Shown here in pieces: positions 12,274 through 22,888 of a stretch of 64,000 nucleotides of DNA (the stretch's first letter is position 1; each line of letters starts with the position of its first letter). Position numbers and translations under genes: made by a program. The notes below the pieces were generated by a model. The model saw only the letters and a program-made list of their open reading frames with translations, made no database searches and had not been told where the DNA came from. Origin of the DNA: Ailurus styani. Taxonomy: Eukaryota; Chordata; Mammalia; Carnivora; Ailuridae. The stretch lies in assembly GCA_002007465.1 (NCBI GenBank), contig LNAC01000162.1, positions 2,897,761-2,961,760 of the forward strand. The letters are read 5' to 3'.

Positions 12274-12890
12274 GAAGTCAAACTCTCACTCTTTGCAGAT
12301 GATATGATACTTTATGTGGAAAACCCAAAGGACTCCACTCCAAAACAGCTAGAACTCATACAAGAATTCAGTCAAGTGTCAGGATATAAAATCAATGCAC
12401 AGAAATCAGTTGCATTTCTATACACCAACAAAACAGAAGAAAGAGAAATTAAGAAGTCAAACTCTCACTCTTTGCAGATGATATGATACTTTATGTGGAA
12501 AACCCAAAGGACTCCACTCCAAAACAGCTAGAACTCATACAAGAATTCAGTCAAGTGTCAGGATATAAAATCAATGCACAGAAATCAGTTGCATTTCTAT
12601 ACACCAACAAAACAGAAGAAAGAGAAATTAAGGAGTCTATCCCATTTACAATTGCACCCAAAACCATAAGATACCTAGGAATAAACCTAACCAAAGAGAA
12701 GGACTCCACTCCAAAACAGCTAGAACTCATACAAGAATTCAGTCAAGTGTCAGGATATAAAATCAATGCACAGAAATCAGTTGCATTTCTATACACCAAC
12801 AAAACAGAAGAAAGAGAAATTAAGGAGTCTATCCCATTTACAATTGCACCCAAAACCATAAGATACCTAGGAATAAACCTAACCAAAGAG
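12274..12890 (+). repeat. Overlapping perfect tandem duplications in L1 ORF2
   Basis: There are two duplication events. A 179 bp unit runs 12274-12452 and repeats from 12453. A 192 bp unit runs 12507-12698 and repeats at 12699-12890. By eye the copies show no substitutions, which contrasts with the stops and deletions elsewhere in the element. Each unit includes the FADD-downstream stretch [20 protein letters not shown], so that segment appears three times. Confidence 0.92.
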
Positions 12891-13514
12891 GCAAAGAATC
12901 TGTACTCAGAAAACTATAAAGTACTCATGAAAGAAATGGCCAGAGGAATGTTGAAAAAGAAAACCAAAGTTGGTGGCATCACAATTCCAGACTTCAAGCT
13001 CTATTACAAAGCTGTTATCATGAAGACAGTATGGCACTGGCACAAAAACAGACACACAGATCAATGGAACAGAACAGAGAGCCCAGAAATGGATCCTCAA
13101 CTCTATGGTCAACTAACCTTCGACAAAGCAGGAAAGATGGTCCAGTGGAAAAAAGACAGTCTCTTCAACAAATGGTGTCGGGAAAACTGGTCAGCCACAT
13201 GCAGAATGAAACTGGATCATTTCCTTACACCACACACAAAAATAGTTTCAAAATGGATGAAAGACCTCAATGTGAGACAGTGATCCATCAAAATCCTTGA
13301 GGAGAAAGAACACAGGCAGCAACCTCTTCAACCTCAACCGCAGCAACTTCTTCCTAGGAACATCACCAAAGGCAAGAGAAGTAAGGCAAAAATGAACTAC
13401 TGGGACTCCATCAAGATTAAAAGCTTTTGCACAGCAAAGGAAACAGTCAACAAAACCAAAAGACAAGTGACAGAATGGGCTCAACATCACTTGGCATCAG
13501 GGAAATACAAATCA

Positions 13515-13864
13515 AAACCACAGTAAGATACCACCTCACACCAGTCAGAATGGCTAAAATTAACAAGTCAGGAAATGACAGATGTTGGTGAGGATGTGAA
13601 GAAAGGGGAACCCTTCTACACTGTGGGTGGGAATGCAACCTGGTGCAGCCACTCTGGAAAACAGTATGGGGGTTCCTCAAAAAGTTGAAAAACCACAGTA
13701 AGATACCACCTCACACCAGTCAGAATGGCTAAAATTAACAAGTCAGGAAATGACAGATGTTGGTGAGGATGTGAAGAAAGGGGAACCCTTCTACACTGTG
13801 GGTGGGAATGCAACCTGGTGCAGCCACTCTGGAAAACAGTATGGGGGTTCCTCAAAAAGTTGAA
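13515..13864 (+). repeat. Perfect 175 bp tandem duplication in L1 ORF2
   Basis: A 175 bp unit starting AACCACAGTAAGATACCACC and ending CTCAAAAAGTTGAAA occurs at about 13515-13689 and again at about 13690-13864 with no visible difference. It lies just after an internal deletion at about 13478. Confidence 0.92.
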
Positions 13865-14471
13865 AATAGAGCTACCCTATGACCCAGCAATCTCACTACT
13901 GGGTATTTACCCTAAAGATACAAAGGCAGTGATCCTCAGGGGCACATGCACCCAAATGTTTATAGCAGCAATGTCCACAATAGCTAAACTATGGAAAGAA
14001 CCTAGATGTCCATCAACAGATGAAGGATAAAGAAGATGTGGTATATATATACAATGGAATACTATGTAGCCATCAAAAGAAATGAAATCTTGCCGTTTGC
14101 AACAATGTGGATGGAACTAGAGGGTATTATGCTATGTGAAATAAGTCAATCAGAGAAAGACAATTATCATATAATCTCTCTGCTATGAGGAACTTGAGGG
14201 GGCAGAACGGGGGGTTGTGGGGAAAAAATGAAACAAGATGGGATCGGGAAGGAGACAAACCATAAGAGACTCTTAATCTCACAAAACAAACTGAGGATTA
14301 CTGGGGGCTGGGAGGGTAGGGTCAGGATGGATGGGTTATGGACATTGGGGAGGGTTTGTGCTATGGTGAGTGCTGTGAAAAGTGTAAGCCTGATGATCCA
14401 CAGACTTGTACTCCTGGGGCAAATAATAAAAAAAGAATAGAAGAAAGGAAGAAAAGAAAAGAAAAGAAAAG

Positions 14472-14669
14472 GGGACACTTACTGCATGGCACTTATGTGC
14501 TCAAAATTACATCATCGTACAAAGTGTAAATTTTGTTCCTATACACAAAGTGATAGAGAACAACTTGAAGAGTGTTTTAAAAACACAAACATATACAAAC
14601 ACATGTTTGTGACATTTAGAAATCAATAAAACAGAAATAGGTAAAAGCACAAAATATAGAATAAAATTT
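14472..14669. other. Spacer between two L1 elements
   Basis: About 200 bases of A-rich DNA lie between the large L1 and the next L1 in the same orientation. Nothing is recognised apart from a short inverted repeat (ACAAAC...GTTTGT near 14596-14611). Confidence 0.5.
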
Positions 14670-15878
14670 AAAATTAACGAGGAAAGGAACAAGACGGAGA
14701 TATCCACTCTCACCATTACTATTCAACACAGTACTGGAAGTCTTGCCACAGCAATCAGACAACAGAAAGAAATAAAAGGCATCCAAATCAGCAGGAAAGA
14801 AGTCAAATTTATATTCTTTGCAGATGACATGATACTCTATATAAATAACCCAAAAGAATCCACAAAATATTTCTATAATTGATATACAAATTTAGCAAAG
14901 TCACAGGATACAAAATCAATATAAGAAATCTGTTGCATTTCTATATACCAATAATGAAACAGCAGAAAGAGAAATGAATAAGAATAAACCTAACCAAAGA
15001 GGTAAAAGATCTCTACTCTGAAAACTATAAAACACTTATGAAAGAAATCGAAGATGACACAAAGAAAGGGAAAAACATCCTATGCTCATGGATTAGAAGA
15101 ACACATATTATTAAAATATCTATATTACCCAAAATAAGTATTCTACACATTTAATGCAATCCCTACCAAAATGCCAACAGCATTTTTTAAGAGCTAGCAT
15201 AAACAATCCTACAATTTGCATAGAAACACAGAAGACCCTGAACAGCCAAAGCATTTTTGAAAAAGAAATGCAAAGCTGGAGGCATCACAATTCCAGACTT
15301 TGAGTTATATTACAGAGCTGTAGTAATCAAGACAGTATGGTACAAGCATAAAAACAGACACATAAATCAAAAGAACAGAATAGAAAACCCAGAAATGAAC
15401 CCATTACTATATATGGTCAATTAATCTTCAACAAAAAATGTCCAATGGAAAAAAGTCTCTTCAACATATGGAGAAAACTGAACAGCAACATGCATAAGAA
15501 GGAAACTAGACCACTTCCTTACATACTATACAGAAAAATAAATTCAAAATGGATTAAAATCCTAAATGTGAGAGTTGAAGCCATTAAAATCCTAGAGGAG
15601 AACACAAGCAGTAACCTTTATACATCAGCCACAGCAAGTTCTTAACTAGATAGGTCTCCCAAGGCAAAAGAAACAAAAGGAAAAATAAATTACTGGGACT
15701 ACATCAAAATAAAAAGCTTCTACACAGCAAACAATCAACAAAACTAAAAAGCAACCTATGGAATAGGAGATGATATTTGCAAATGATATATCTGATAAAG
15801 GGTTAGCATCTAAAATACATAGAGAACTTATCAAACTCAACACCCCCCAAAATAATCCAATTAAAGATGGGCAGAAGA

Positions 15879-16029
15879 GGGGCACCTGGGTAGCTCATTC
15901 CTTAAGCATCTGCCTTTGGCTCAGGTCACCATCTCAGGGTCCTGGGATTGAGGCCCACATCAGGCTCCCTGCTCAGTGATAAGCCTGCTTCTCCTTCTCC
16001 CATTCCCCCTGCTTGTATCCCCTCTCTCG

Positions 16030-16078
<49 letters not shown>

Positions 16079-16125
16079 CAATAAATAAATAAAATCTTTA
16101 AAAATAAAGGTACCAATTTAAAAAA
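15879..16125 (+). mobile_element. CAN-SINE with long (TC)n, nested in L1
   Basis: It opens with the head GGGGCACCTGGGTAGCTCA, has the CCATCTCAGGGTCCTGGGAT block, and then a (TC)n run of about 40 bases at 16036-16076 before AATAAATAAATAAAATCTTT. Perfect 12 bp target duplications atgggcagaaga lie at 15867-15878 and 16126-16137, within L1 ORF2 text. Confidence 0.93.
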
Positions 16126-16566
16126 ATGGGCAGAAGACATAGATATTTTTTCCACAGAAGACATCCATATGACTGACACATGAAAAGATGCTCAACATTA
16201 CTCATCATCAGAGAGATACAAATCAAAACCTTGAGCTATCACCTCACACCTATCAGAAAGGCTAAAATAATAAAAGAACAATAGGTGCTTGTGAGGATCT
16301 GGAGAAAGACGAACCCTCCTGCACTCTTGGTGGGAATGCAAACTGGTGCAGACATTTTGGGAAACAGTATGAAGACTCCTCAAAATGTTAAAAATAGAAC
16401 TACCCTAGATCCAGCAATTACACTACTAGATATTTACCCAAAGGAAACAAAAATACTAATTCGAAGAGATACATGCACCACAATGTTTATAGCAGCAGTA
16501 CCTATAATACCCAAATTATGGAAAGAACCCAAGCATCCATCAACTGATGAATGGATACAGAAGTGG

Positions 16567-16650
16567 GGAGCGTGTGTGTGTGCGTGTATACATACTATGT
16601 ATACATGTGTATACATACATACATACACACACATACACACCCCAAACACT
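16567..16650 (+). repeat. TG / ATAC microsatellite inside L1
   Basis: A (GT)n run grades into TATACATACATACACACACA-type repeats. It sits at the ORF2 site where other L1 copies have only a short TATATATATACAATGGAATA. Confidence 0.85.
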
Positions 16651-17060
16651 ATCTGGTATTAAAATCACATTTAATATGGACTATTACTCATCCATCCATA
16701 AGAATGAAATCTTGTCATTTGCAACAACATGGATGGAGCTAAAGAGTGTTATGCTAAGTGAAATAAGTCTGTCAGAGAAAGACAAAATACCATATGATTT
16801 CACTCATATGTGGATTTTAAGAAACAAAACAAACATAGGAAAGAAAAAAGACCAAGAAAGACTCTACAGAACAAAGTGACGGTTATCGGAGGGAGGTGGG
16901 CAGGCTGATGAGTTAAACGGGTGATGGGGATTAAGGAGGACACTTGTGATGAGCACCAGGTGGAAATGCTGAATCACTAAATTCTACACTAGAAACTAAT
17001 ATTACACTGTATGTTAACTAACTTGAATTTAAATAAAAACTTGGAAAAAATAAAAATACA

Positions 17061-19549
17061 TAACAAAAAGTCAAAAAATTAAATTAATGAAGAAAAATAA
17101 ATGCTCAGAAAGAATTTTAACAGCATTACCTAAAGGACTTTTATATATACTGGAAACAATAATAATTAGTATTTTATTTATGCCCTAATGCATCAAAGGA
17201 AAATGGTGAGAACTGACTTAGAAGAAATTGATTGCATATATGTCTTTTATTCTGGGTAATATAAAATACAGAAAATTTTATGCCCAAGGTGTATTTTAAG
17301 AAAAATCTGAATATGTAATTGGCAAAGTCAAAATTCTCAAAAACATTAAACTATGAAGCCAGATGAGAAATTAGAATAAATCAAGAGGACCAGATAGTAT
17401 TTATCAGAAAAACCTAAGAGAATTAACATGTGAGTCAGTGGAGACATTGACAAAGACATGTAACGAATAGTTGAAAATATAAGTATTCATGAAAGATTAG
17501 AAAGCAATACGTTGCCTTGTCTTTAGAAAGGATTAAAGTTATTGAACCCTTGATGTTCTGGGAAAAAGTATTCACTATTTTTAAAGACAGAATGCCATTA
17601 ACTTCCTCCAACGTTGATGTAAGTTTTAATATGGTTTTGTCATTCATCCATGTCTTCAACCAACATTTACTGAGCACATTTTACATTCCAGGAAAAAATA
17701 AGGCTATGTATTGTCACACCTAAAATGGTCAGATGCTGAAGACCATTAAGATGCTCACAATCTATGAGTGCATATTAATATATAGCAGACTATTTACAGT
17801 AAGTGCTATAATTAGGATTGCCATAAATACAAGTGCCCAGGTGAAACATTTTTATTAAAATGGCAGAGGAAATGATAATTACAGAATGAAACTCTTTACT
17901 TTCTACTAGAATTACATATATTACATAAGTTCAACTAAATTTTTGATAGGAAGGAATAAAATCTTAAAGGAAGTCTAATTAAAAATGGTTTGAAATAAAT
18001 ATCGTATTTAACAAATGCATCAAAATAGTAATGTTTTTCAAGTGTTCATTTTGGGTAAAAGGACCTAGGTACATCTTTTACTTTAAGGTTATTTGCATAG
18101 TACCCTCAATTAACCCTAGCATTACAAGAACCTAGCAAAAACAGAACTAACCCCAAATCATCTAGTAACCAAACAGAAAATGCATTATAAAATCTGTTCA
18201 CTAGATGTGTGTTTGTTGCATGGTGGGCATAGAAGTAGAGTATGAAATAAGAGCATGTCTTAAAAACCTGAATGATCAGTTAAATCAGCCCATTAATAGT
18301 GAGTGTAAATAAACCAAAATAGAAGTCAATATAAAAAAACAGCCAAAATGTAGGTAAGGACTTTGTAGTTAGGCAAGAACTATAATTAACATGTGTTGAT
18401 CAGTACAACCATGGGTATAATTTGGCATTACAAAAGGCAGGCAAGGCACAGATTGGATCAGGGAGGCCTTAATAGCTTAACAACTAAATAATATTTTCTT
18501 ATATATTCAAATATTTATTGAGCAAGTACTCTATGAAAGACACTTTATATATACTACTATTATGAAAATGTTTAAGTTTCAGTCCCTACTTGTTGTTGAA
18601 GTAACCTACTGAAATACAGCTTAAAAAACAAACACAACAACAAAAATCTCAATAGTACCTCTCCAGTTTGATCTGTTTAAATTTTTAGAAATTTCAAACT
18701 AAGGCCACTCTTTGGCCAGTGGTTCAATCTAGTGTTTTATCTCCTAGTGCATGTGTGTGTGGGCAGTGGGGGGTGGAGGGGTGGCAGAAGGGTATGTGTG
18801 TTTCTGAAAAGGGGTCCTCAAACATCCTTATTGGAAAAGGAGACAGAGATAGAAACGAACCCAACTTTCCTGCATTCCTGAAGTTAAAGGCTAATTTTTC
18901 TTTCAATACTGGAGATATTTATTCTCTGTCCTCAAAAAATTTGTAGGTATTTTTATTATATAATTTGTCACATAGTTTTCTACTTAAATTTGTAATACCT
19001 TTATTATGCAAATTATCTTTTTTTTCCCTTCTAAGTAAAGGTGTTCTAGAAGTTGTATCAGGTATGTTTAGCTATAATAAGTGCTGAATGAATAAGAAAA
19101 AACAGTAATTCATAGTTCAGCATTCAATACCAATAACTGTTATGAAACCTATATGCCCTCATTTGGGCAGGAAGGGAGCCATGATTTTTAGGATAATGTA
19201 TATGAATACCGTAACCGGCTTATGAGCATGGTGTTGGATACTGTTGACTCCCACAGTAGATTTCAGATGATAACTTTTTTTAATTCAACACTATTTAGCA
19301 GTGAGTAATAATGGAGCCAAGAATCCAAGAGAAATGTGTAAGAGAAACAGTGAAGCATTTGGTGCTGAATTTGGCAAGATAGAGAAATAACTGTCAGAAT
19401 ACAGGGCAAATTTTAGAGATATGAAGGAGTCATAGTTCATTGGCCACTGATAATGTCGAGGTTAGTGATTGTGAAAGAAAGGATTTGTTTTTTTTTTAAA
19501 GCAGTTTTATTCCACATCACCTGTTTGTTTTAATTAACTGAAGTTGAAT
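17061..19549. other. Mostly unidentified AT-rich DNA
   Basis: No gene is recognised. The text around 17635-17720 (CATTTACTGAGCACATTTTA, TTCCAGG) and around 18505-18545 (TATTTATTGAGCAAGTACTC) resembles the L2 body motif ATTTATTGAGCACCTACTAT, so diverged L2 pieces are likely. A G-rich patch lies at 18757-18792. Confidence 0.5.
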
Positions 19550-19562
19550 TATCTATCTATCC

Positions 19563-19619
<57 letters not shown>
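19550..19619 (+). repeat. (TATC)n tetranucleotide microsatellite
   Basis: About 17 units of TATC/ATCT run almost without interruption (one CCTC break near 19561). The length suggests a polymorphic marker. Confidence 0.95.
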
Positions 19620-19829
19620 GAGGTTCCAGGGAATTAAGATATTCTTATGATTAGAAATAAATCCTAAGACCTTATCGCAGCTCAGGAAACTTCAAAATAT
19701 GATTCTCCCTACCCCACTAATTTCAACTCCTGTTAAAGATTTTCTTCCCCCATTCCATCCAAGCTACAGTGAACAAAAGTCTTCATCATATTCCTTATCG
19801 GGATAAGGTCATTTTTATGTTACTAGCAT

Positions 19830-20190
19830 AACAAAGTGCTCCCTTTGCCTGGAACACTCTTGCCCAAATCTTCACATCACTAGACCCATCTTATTAATCG
19901 GTTAGTTCAAATGTAGTCTCTTCAAAGAAGTCTGACCTAAACCCAATTGAAGATAATTCCTTCTTTCTCTCCCTTTTTTCCCTCTCCCTTTCTAGTCACC
20001 CTAATATCTTTCATACCACCCAACACAATTTGAAATGATCTTATTTATGCATATGCTTTTGTACTTATCTCTCACTTCCAAGAAGACAGAGAGCTTGTTT
20101 TGATTGTTGTTGCCTTCAGATGTTTCTGCAATATGCTTAATAGTGCCTGTATATAATAGATGTTCAAGAACAAATTGTCAAATAAATGAA
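19830..20190 (+). mobile_element. L2 3' end
   Basis: The order matches the L2 3' region: CTCCCTTTGCCTGGAACACT, then TTCAAATGTAGTCTCTTCAA, AGAAGTCTGACCTAAACCC, and a late block with GACAGAGAGCTTGTTTTGAT, ATAGATGTTCAAGAACAAAT and AAATAAATGAATAAATG. The similarity is from memory of the family; divergence is moderate. Confidence 0.75.
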
Positions 20191-20528
20191 TAAATGTGGT
20201 GAGTAAATAACCATGTTGTTTCTTCATATTCATGTATCCTCACAAGGTACATTATTAACTTGAACTTTGGAGATTTGTGTTCTGGGGTATTTTCTATGCA
20301 GCTTGGAATTTCCTAATTGCTATGCATATGTAAAAAATCAATGAGCTAAAAAAGAAAATCAATGAGCTGATGCCTTGGATGTAAAAATCAATGCCTTACC
20401 ACACCCAAAATATAGATACTAAGGTCCCAGAGTAGTATAAATTAAGACAGAAATAAACACTGGAGGTATCACAATTCCAGACTTCAAGGTATGACAAAGT
20501 GGTAGTAATTAAAACAGTATGGTACTGG

Positions 20529-20675
20529 GTCAGCTAGGTGGCTCAGTTGGTTAAGCATCTGACTCTTGATCTCAGTTCAGGTCTTGATTTCAGGGTCTTG
20601 AGTTGGAGCTCAACGTTGGGCTCCATGCTGGACACTGAGTCTACTTAAGACAACAACAACAAACAACAATGCCAC
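20529..20675 (+). mobile_element. Older CAN-SINE nested in L1
   Basis: This is an older SINEC form (GTTAAGCATCTGACTCTTGA, then TTGATTTCAGGGTCTTGAGT) that lacks the CT-rich part and ends in a CAACAACAA run. Target duplications tatggtactgg (20518-20528) and tatgatactgg (20676-20686) differ at one base. Confidence 0.85.
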
Positions 20676-21709
20676 TATGATACTGGCATAAAAAGAGACA
20701 CACAGATGAATGGAGTATAAGAAAAAAAACAGAAATAAACCCACCATTATATGGTCAATTAATCTTTGACAACAGAGGAATAGTTACACATGGGAAAAAA
20801 AGAAAATGTCTCTTCAATGGTATTGGAAAAAATACACAACAACATGCAAAAGAATGAAACTGGACCACTTTCTTTCACCATACACAACAAACAAATTCAA
20901 AATGCATTAAAGACCTAAATGTGAGACCTGAAATCATTAAAATCCTTGAAGTGAGCACAGGCATTAATTTATCTGACATTCGCAGCAGCAACATTTTTCT
21001 AGATATGTCTCCTGAGGCAAAGGAAACAAAAGCAAAAATTAACAGTTGGGACTACATCAAAATAAAAAGCTCTGCAGAGCAAAGGAAACAACCAACAAAA
21101 CTAAAAGGCAAACTATGGAATGGGAAGAAGATATTTACAAATGACATATCCAATAAAGGGTTAGCATCCAAAATATGTAAAGAACGTGTAAAACTCAACA
21201 CCCAAAAAATAAATAATGCAATTAAAAATGGGCAGAAGACATGAATAGACATTTGTCCAAAGAAGACATATATCTAGATGGACAAGAGAAACAGGAAACA
21301 ATGCTCAACATCACTCATCACCAGGAAATTCAAATCAAAAGTACAATGAGATATCACCTACCACCTGTCAGAATGGTTAAAATCAACAATATAATAAACA
21401 AGTGTTGATGAGGATGTGAAGAAAAAGGAACACTACTGGAAGGAATGCAAACTAGTGCAGCCACTGTGGAAAATAGTATGGAGGTTTCTCAAACAGTTAA
21501 AAAACAGCTGAAAAAAAGACCTATCCTATCATCCAGTAATTGCACTACTAGATAATTACCTGAAAAATATAAAAACAGTAATTCGAAGGGATAAATACAC
21601 CCTTATGTTTATTGAAGTATTATTTACAATAGCCAAACTATGGAAGCAGCCCAAGTATCCATCAATTGATGAATTGATGAATGGAAAAAGAAGATGTTAG
21701 GTAGACAGC

Positions 21710-21836
21710 TGCATGGATGGATGGATGGATGGATGGATGAATAGATAGAAAGATAGGTAGAAAGATAGAAAGATGATAGAGATAGATGATAGATGATAGA
21801 TAGATAGATAGACAGATAGATAGATGATAGATCATG
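21710..21836 (+). repeat. GGAT/GATA compound microsatellite inside L1
   Basis: A (GGAT)n block is followed by degenerate GATAGAAA and (GATA)n blocks over about 125 bases. The L1 text resumes with CATGGAATATAATTCATTCA, so the expansion lies within the L1. Confidence 0.93.
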
Positions 21837-22165
21837 GAATATAATTCATTCATAAAAAAGAACAAAATCTTCCCATTTGCAACAACATGGAGAGAGCTAG
21901 GGAGTACAATGCTAAGTGAAATAAGTCAGTCGGAGAAAGACAAATACCATATGGTTTCATTCATATGTGGAAACAAAAGAAATGAGCAAAGAAAAAAAAA
22001 AGAAAGAGGGGGGTTCAGAGAGACAAACCAAGAAACAGACTCTTAATTATAGAGAATGAAATGATGGTTACCAGAGGGGAGGTGGATGGAGGAATGTGTG
22101 AAATAAGTGATGGGGATTAAAGAGTACACTTACCATGGTGAGAAAAATAAAATAAAAAGACAGAT

Positions 22166-22676
22166 TTTTTTTTTAGCTGACAGAGTGTTAGAAAAGTTGA
22201 ATGACTTACGGTTCAAGAAATACTATGCAAATGACAATATACCTAGATGTAGCTCTCATTGTATAACCTTTCTAAAAACTTTATAAATGATAATTTCCAA
22301 GTCCTATGATATCTGCCCTTTCTAAATATAAGAAAGAGCTCTAAATGGAAGAAAAACTACAAGATATACAAGCTGCATTATTTCATCCTTTGTGGATATC
22401 CTAACATCTTCTCTTTGTGGGGTCTTATGATCTTAAATTTCCAACAATATTATGGAAGAATCTGAGCTATTCTCATAATCTAAGCATTCCCAAAGTCCCC
22501 ACCTCCTAATACCATCATCTTCTGGGGTTATAATTTCAATATAAGAAATTTGAGGATATTTAAATAATATTCAAACCATAGCAGTTAGATACCATTGTTA
22601 TCTCCACCATATAAATGGAAAGTTGAAAGCAGAACAATTAAGTAATTTAACAAAAGTCAAACAGCTATTAAATGGG
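22166..22676. other. Unique DNA with a decayed repeat
   Basis: A block near 22495-22580 (CCCCACCTCCTAATACCATC ... TTCAAACCATAGCAG) resembles a common old mammalian interspersed repeat, but I cannot name the family with confidence. There is no gene. Confidence 0.45.
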
Positions 22677-22689
22677 AGACCAGAGATTT

Positions 22690-22875
22690 TTTTTTTTTTT
22701 AATTTGACAGAGAGAAAGAGAGATCACAGGTAGGCAGAGAGGCAGGCAGAGAGAGAGGAGGAAGCAGGCTCTCTGCCGAGCAGAGAGCCCGATGTGGGCC
22801 TCGATCCCAGGACCCTGAGATCATGACCTGAGCTGAAGGCAGAGGCTTTAACCCACTGAGCCACCCAGGCGCCCA
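22690..22875 (-). mobile_element. CAN-SINE, full length
   Basis: A reverse-orientation copy runs from its poly(T) and GA-rich tail to its head GAGCCACCCAGGCGCCC. Perfect 13 bp target duplications agaccagagattt lie at 22677-22689 and 22876-22888. The body closely matches the copies at 5878 and 58002, which marks it as young. Confidence 0.95.
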
Positions 22876-22888
22876 AGACCAGAGATTT

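Larger units (their letters stand above)
10400..14188 (+). pseudogene. L1 ORF2 remnant (endonuclease/reverse transcriptase)
   Basis: ORF2 normally encodes an APE-type endonuclease plus reverse transcriptase that carries out target-primed reverse transcription. It begins with LNVNGLNAPIKRHK just after the N at 10399. Endonuclease landmarks remain: QETHF (catalytic Glu), GDFNT, SRIDHILG and SDHNAL (catalytic His). A one-base expansion in a C-run near 10817 shifts the frame. Reverse transcriptase text includes [14 protein letters not shown] (11658-12125 frame) and the FADDMILY active-site motif (near 12290). The palm segment with the first catalytic Asp is deleted at about 12180. Further deletions occur near 12942 and 13478. 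The C-terminal part ends SQSEKDNYHIISLL with a stop at 14186-14188. In-frame stops also lie at 11293 and 11655. A 266-codon open frame at 12483-13283 exists only because a 192 bp (64-codon) unit is duplicated in frame. Confidence 0.9.
7893..14471 (+). mobile_element. Near-full-length L1, rearranged
   Basis: All L1 parts are present in order: 5' UTR from the typical start GAGGAGCAAGATGGTGGAGG (7893-9432), ORF1 remnant (9433-10284), short inter-ORF spacer, ORF2 remnant (about 10400-14188), and 3' UTR with ACCATAAGAGACTCTTAATC and GGACATTGGGGAGGGT ending in a (GAAAA)n tail. At about 6.6 kb it has the normal length, but this is misleading because deletions and tandem duplications cancel out. Deletions relative to the usual L1 reading frame fall near 10153 (ORF1), 12180, 12942 and 13478 (ORF2). 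Perfect duplications lie at 12274-12890 and 13515-13864. I saw no clear target-site duplication. Premature stops rule out activity as assembled. Confidence 0.92.
14670..17060 (+). mobile_element. 5'-truncated L1 (ORF2 3' part and 3' UTR)
   Basis: It starts inside the reverse transcriptase region (CACTCTCACCATTACTATTC, then the [18 protein letters not shown] near 14817) and continues through the ORF2 C-terminal part. That includes HFLTYYTEK-like and SNKGLASKI-like text and a late piece, 16547-16879, with SFATTWMELKSVMLSEISLS. It ends in a 3' UTR with GATGAGCACCAGGTGGAAAT, TGAATCACTAAATTCTACAC and an A-rich tail. Frames are broken in many places. A CAN-SINE interrupts it at 15879-16125, and a TG/ATAC microsatellite expands it at 16567-16650. 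Confidence 0.88.
20440..22165 (+). mobile_element. 5'-truncated L1 (late ORF2 and 3' UTR)
   Basis: It enters at the L1 text GGAGGTATCACAATTCCAGA (GGITIPDF region) and runs through the late ORF2 parts. A 107-codon open piece at 20921-21244 has IKILEVSTGINLSD-like and SNKGLASKICKERVKL text. It ends near the GGGGATTAAAGAGTACACTT 3' UTR block and an AATAAAATAAAA tail. A SINE (20529-20675) and a large tetranucleotide expansion (21710-21836) interrupt it. The coding frame is broken throughout. Confidence 0.88.

Noticed and set aside
12483..13283. A 266-codon open frame, the longest in the window
   Set aside because: It is L1 ORF2 text kept open by an in-frame 192 bp duplication. It lacks a full reverse transcriptase core and is not a gene.
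12274..13864. Regular direct repeats that could suggest a CRISPR-like or satellite array
   Set aside because: Units of 175-192 bp are contiguous, have no spacers, and are L1 coding text in a mammalian genome.
14596..14611. Short inverted repeat considered as a terminator or hairpin RNA
   Set aside because: The 6 bp arms are too short to mean anything in a eukaryotic intergenic region.
18757..18792. G-rich patch considered as a G-quadruplex
   Set aside because: Spacing between usable G-runs includes loops of 8-9 bases, so it does not meet the usual G3 with 1-7 base loops pattern.
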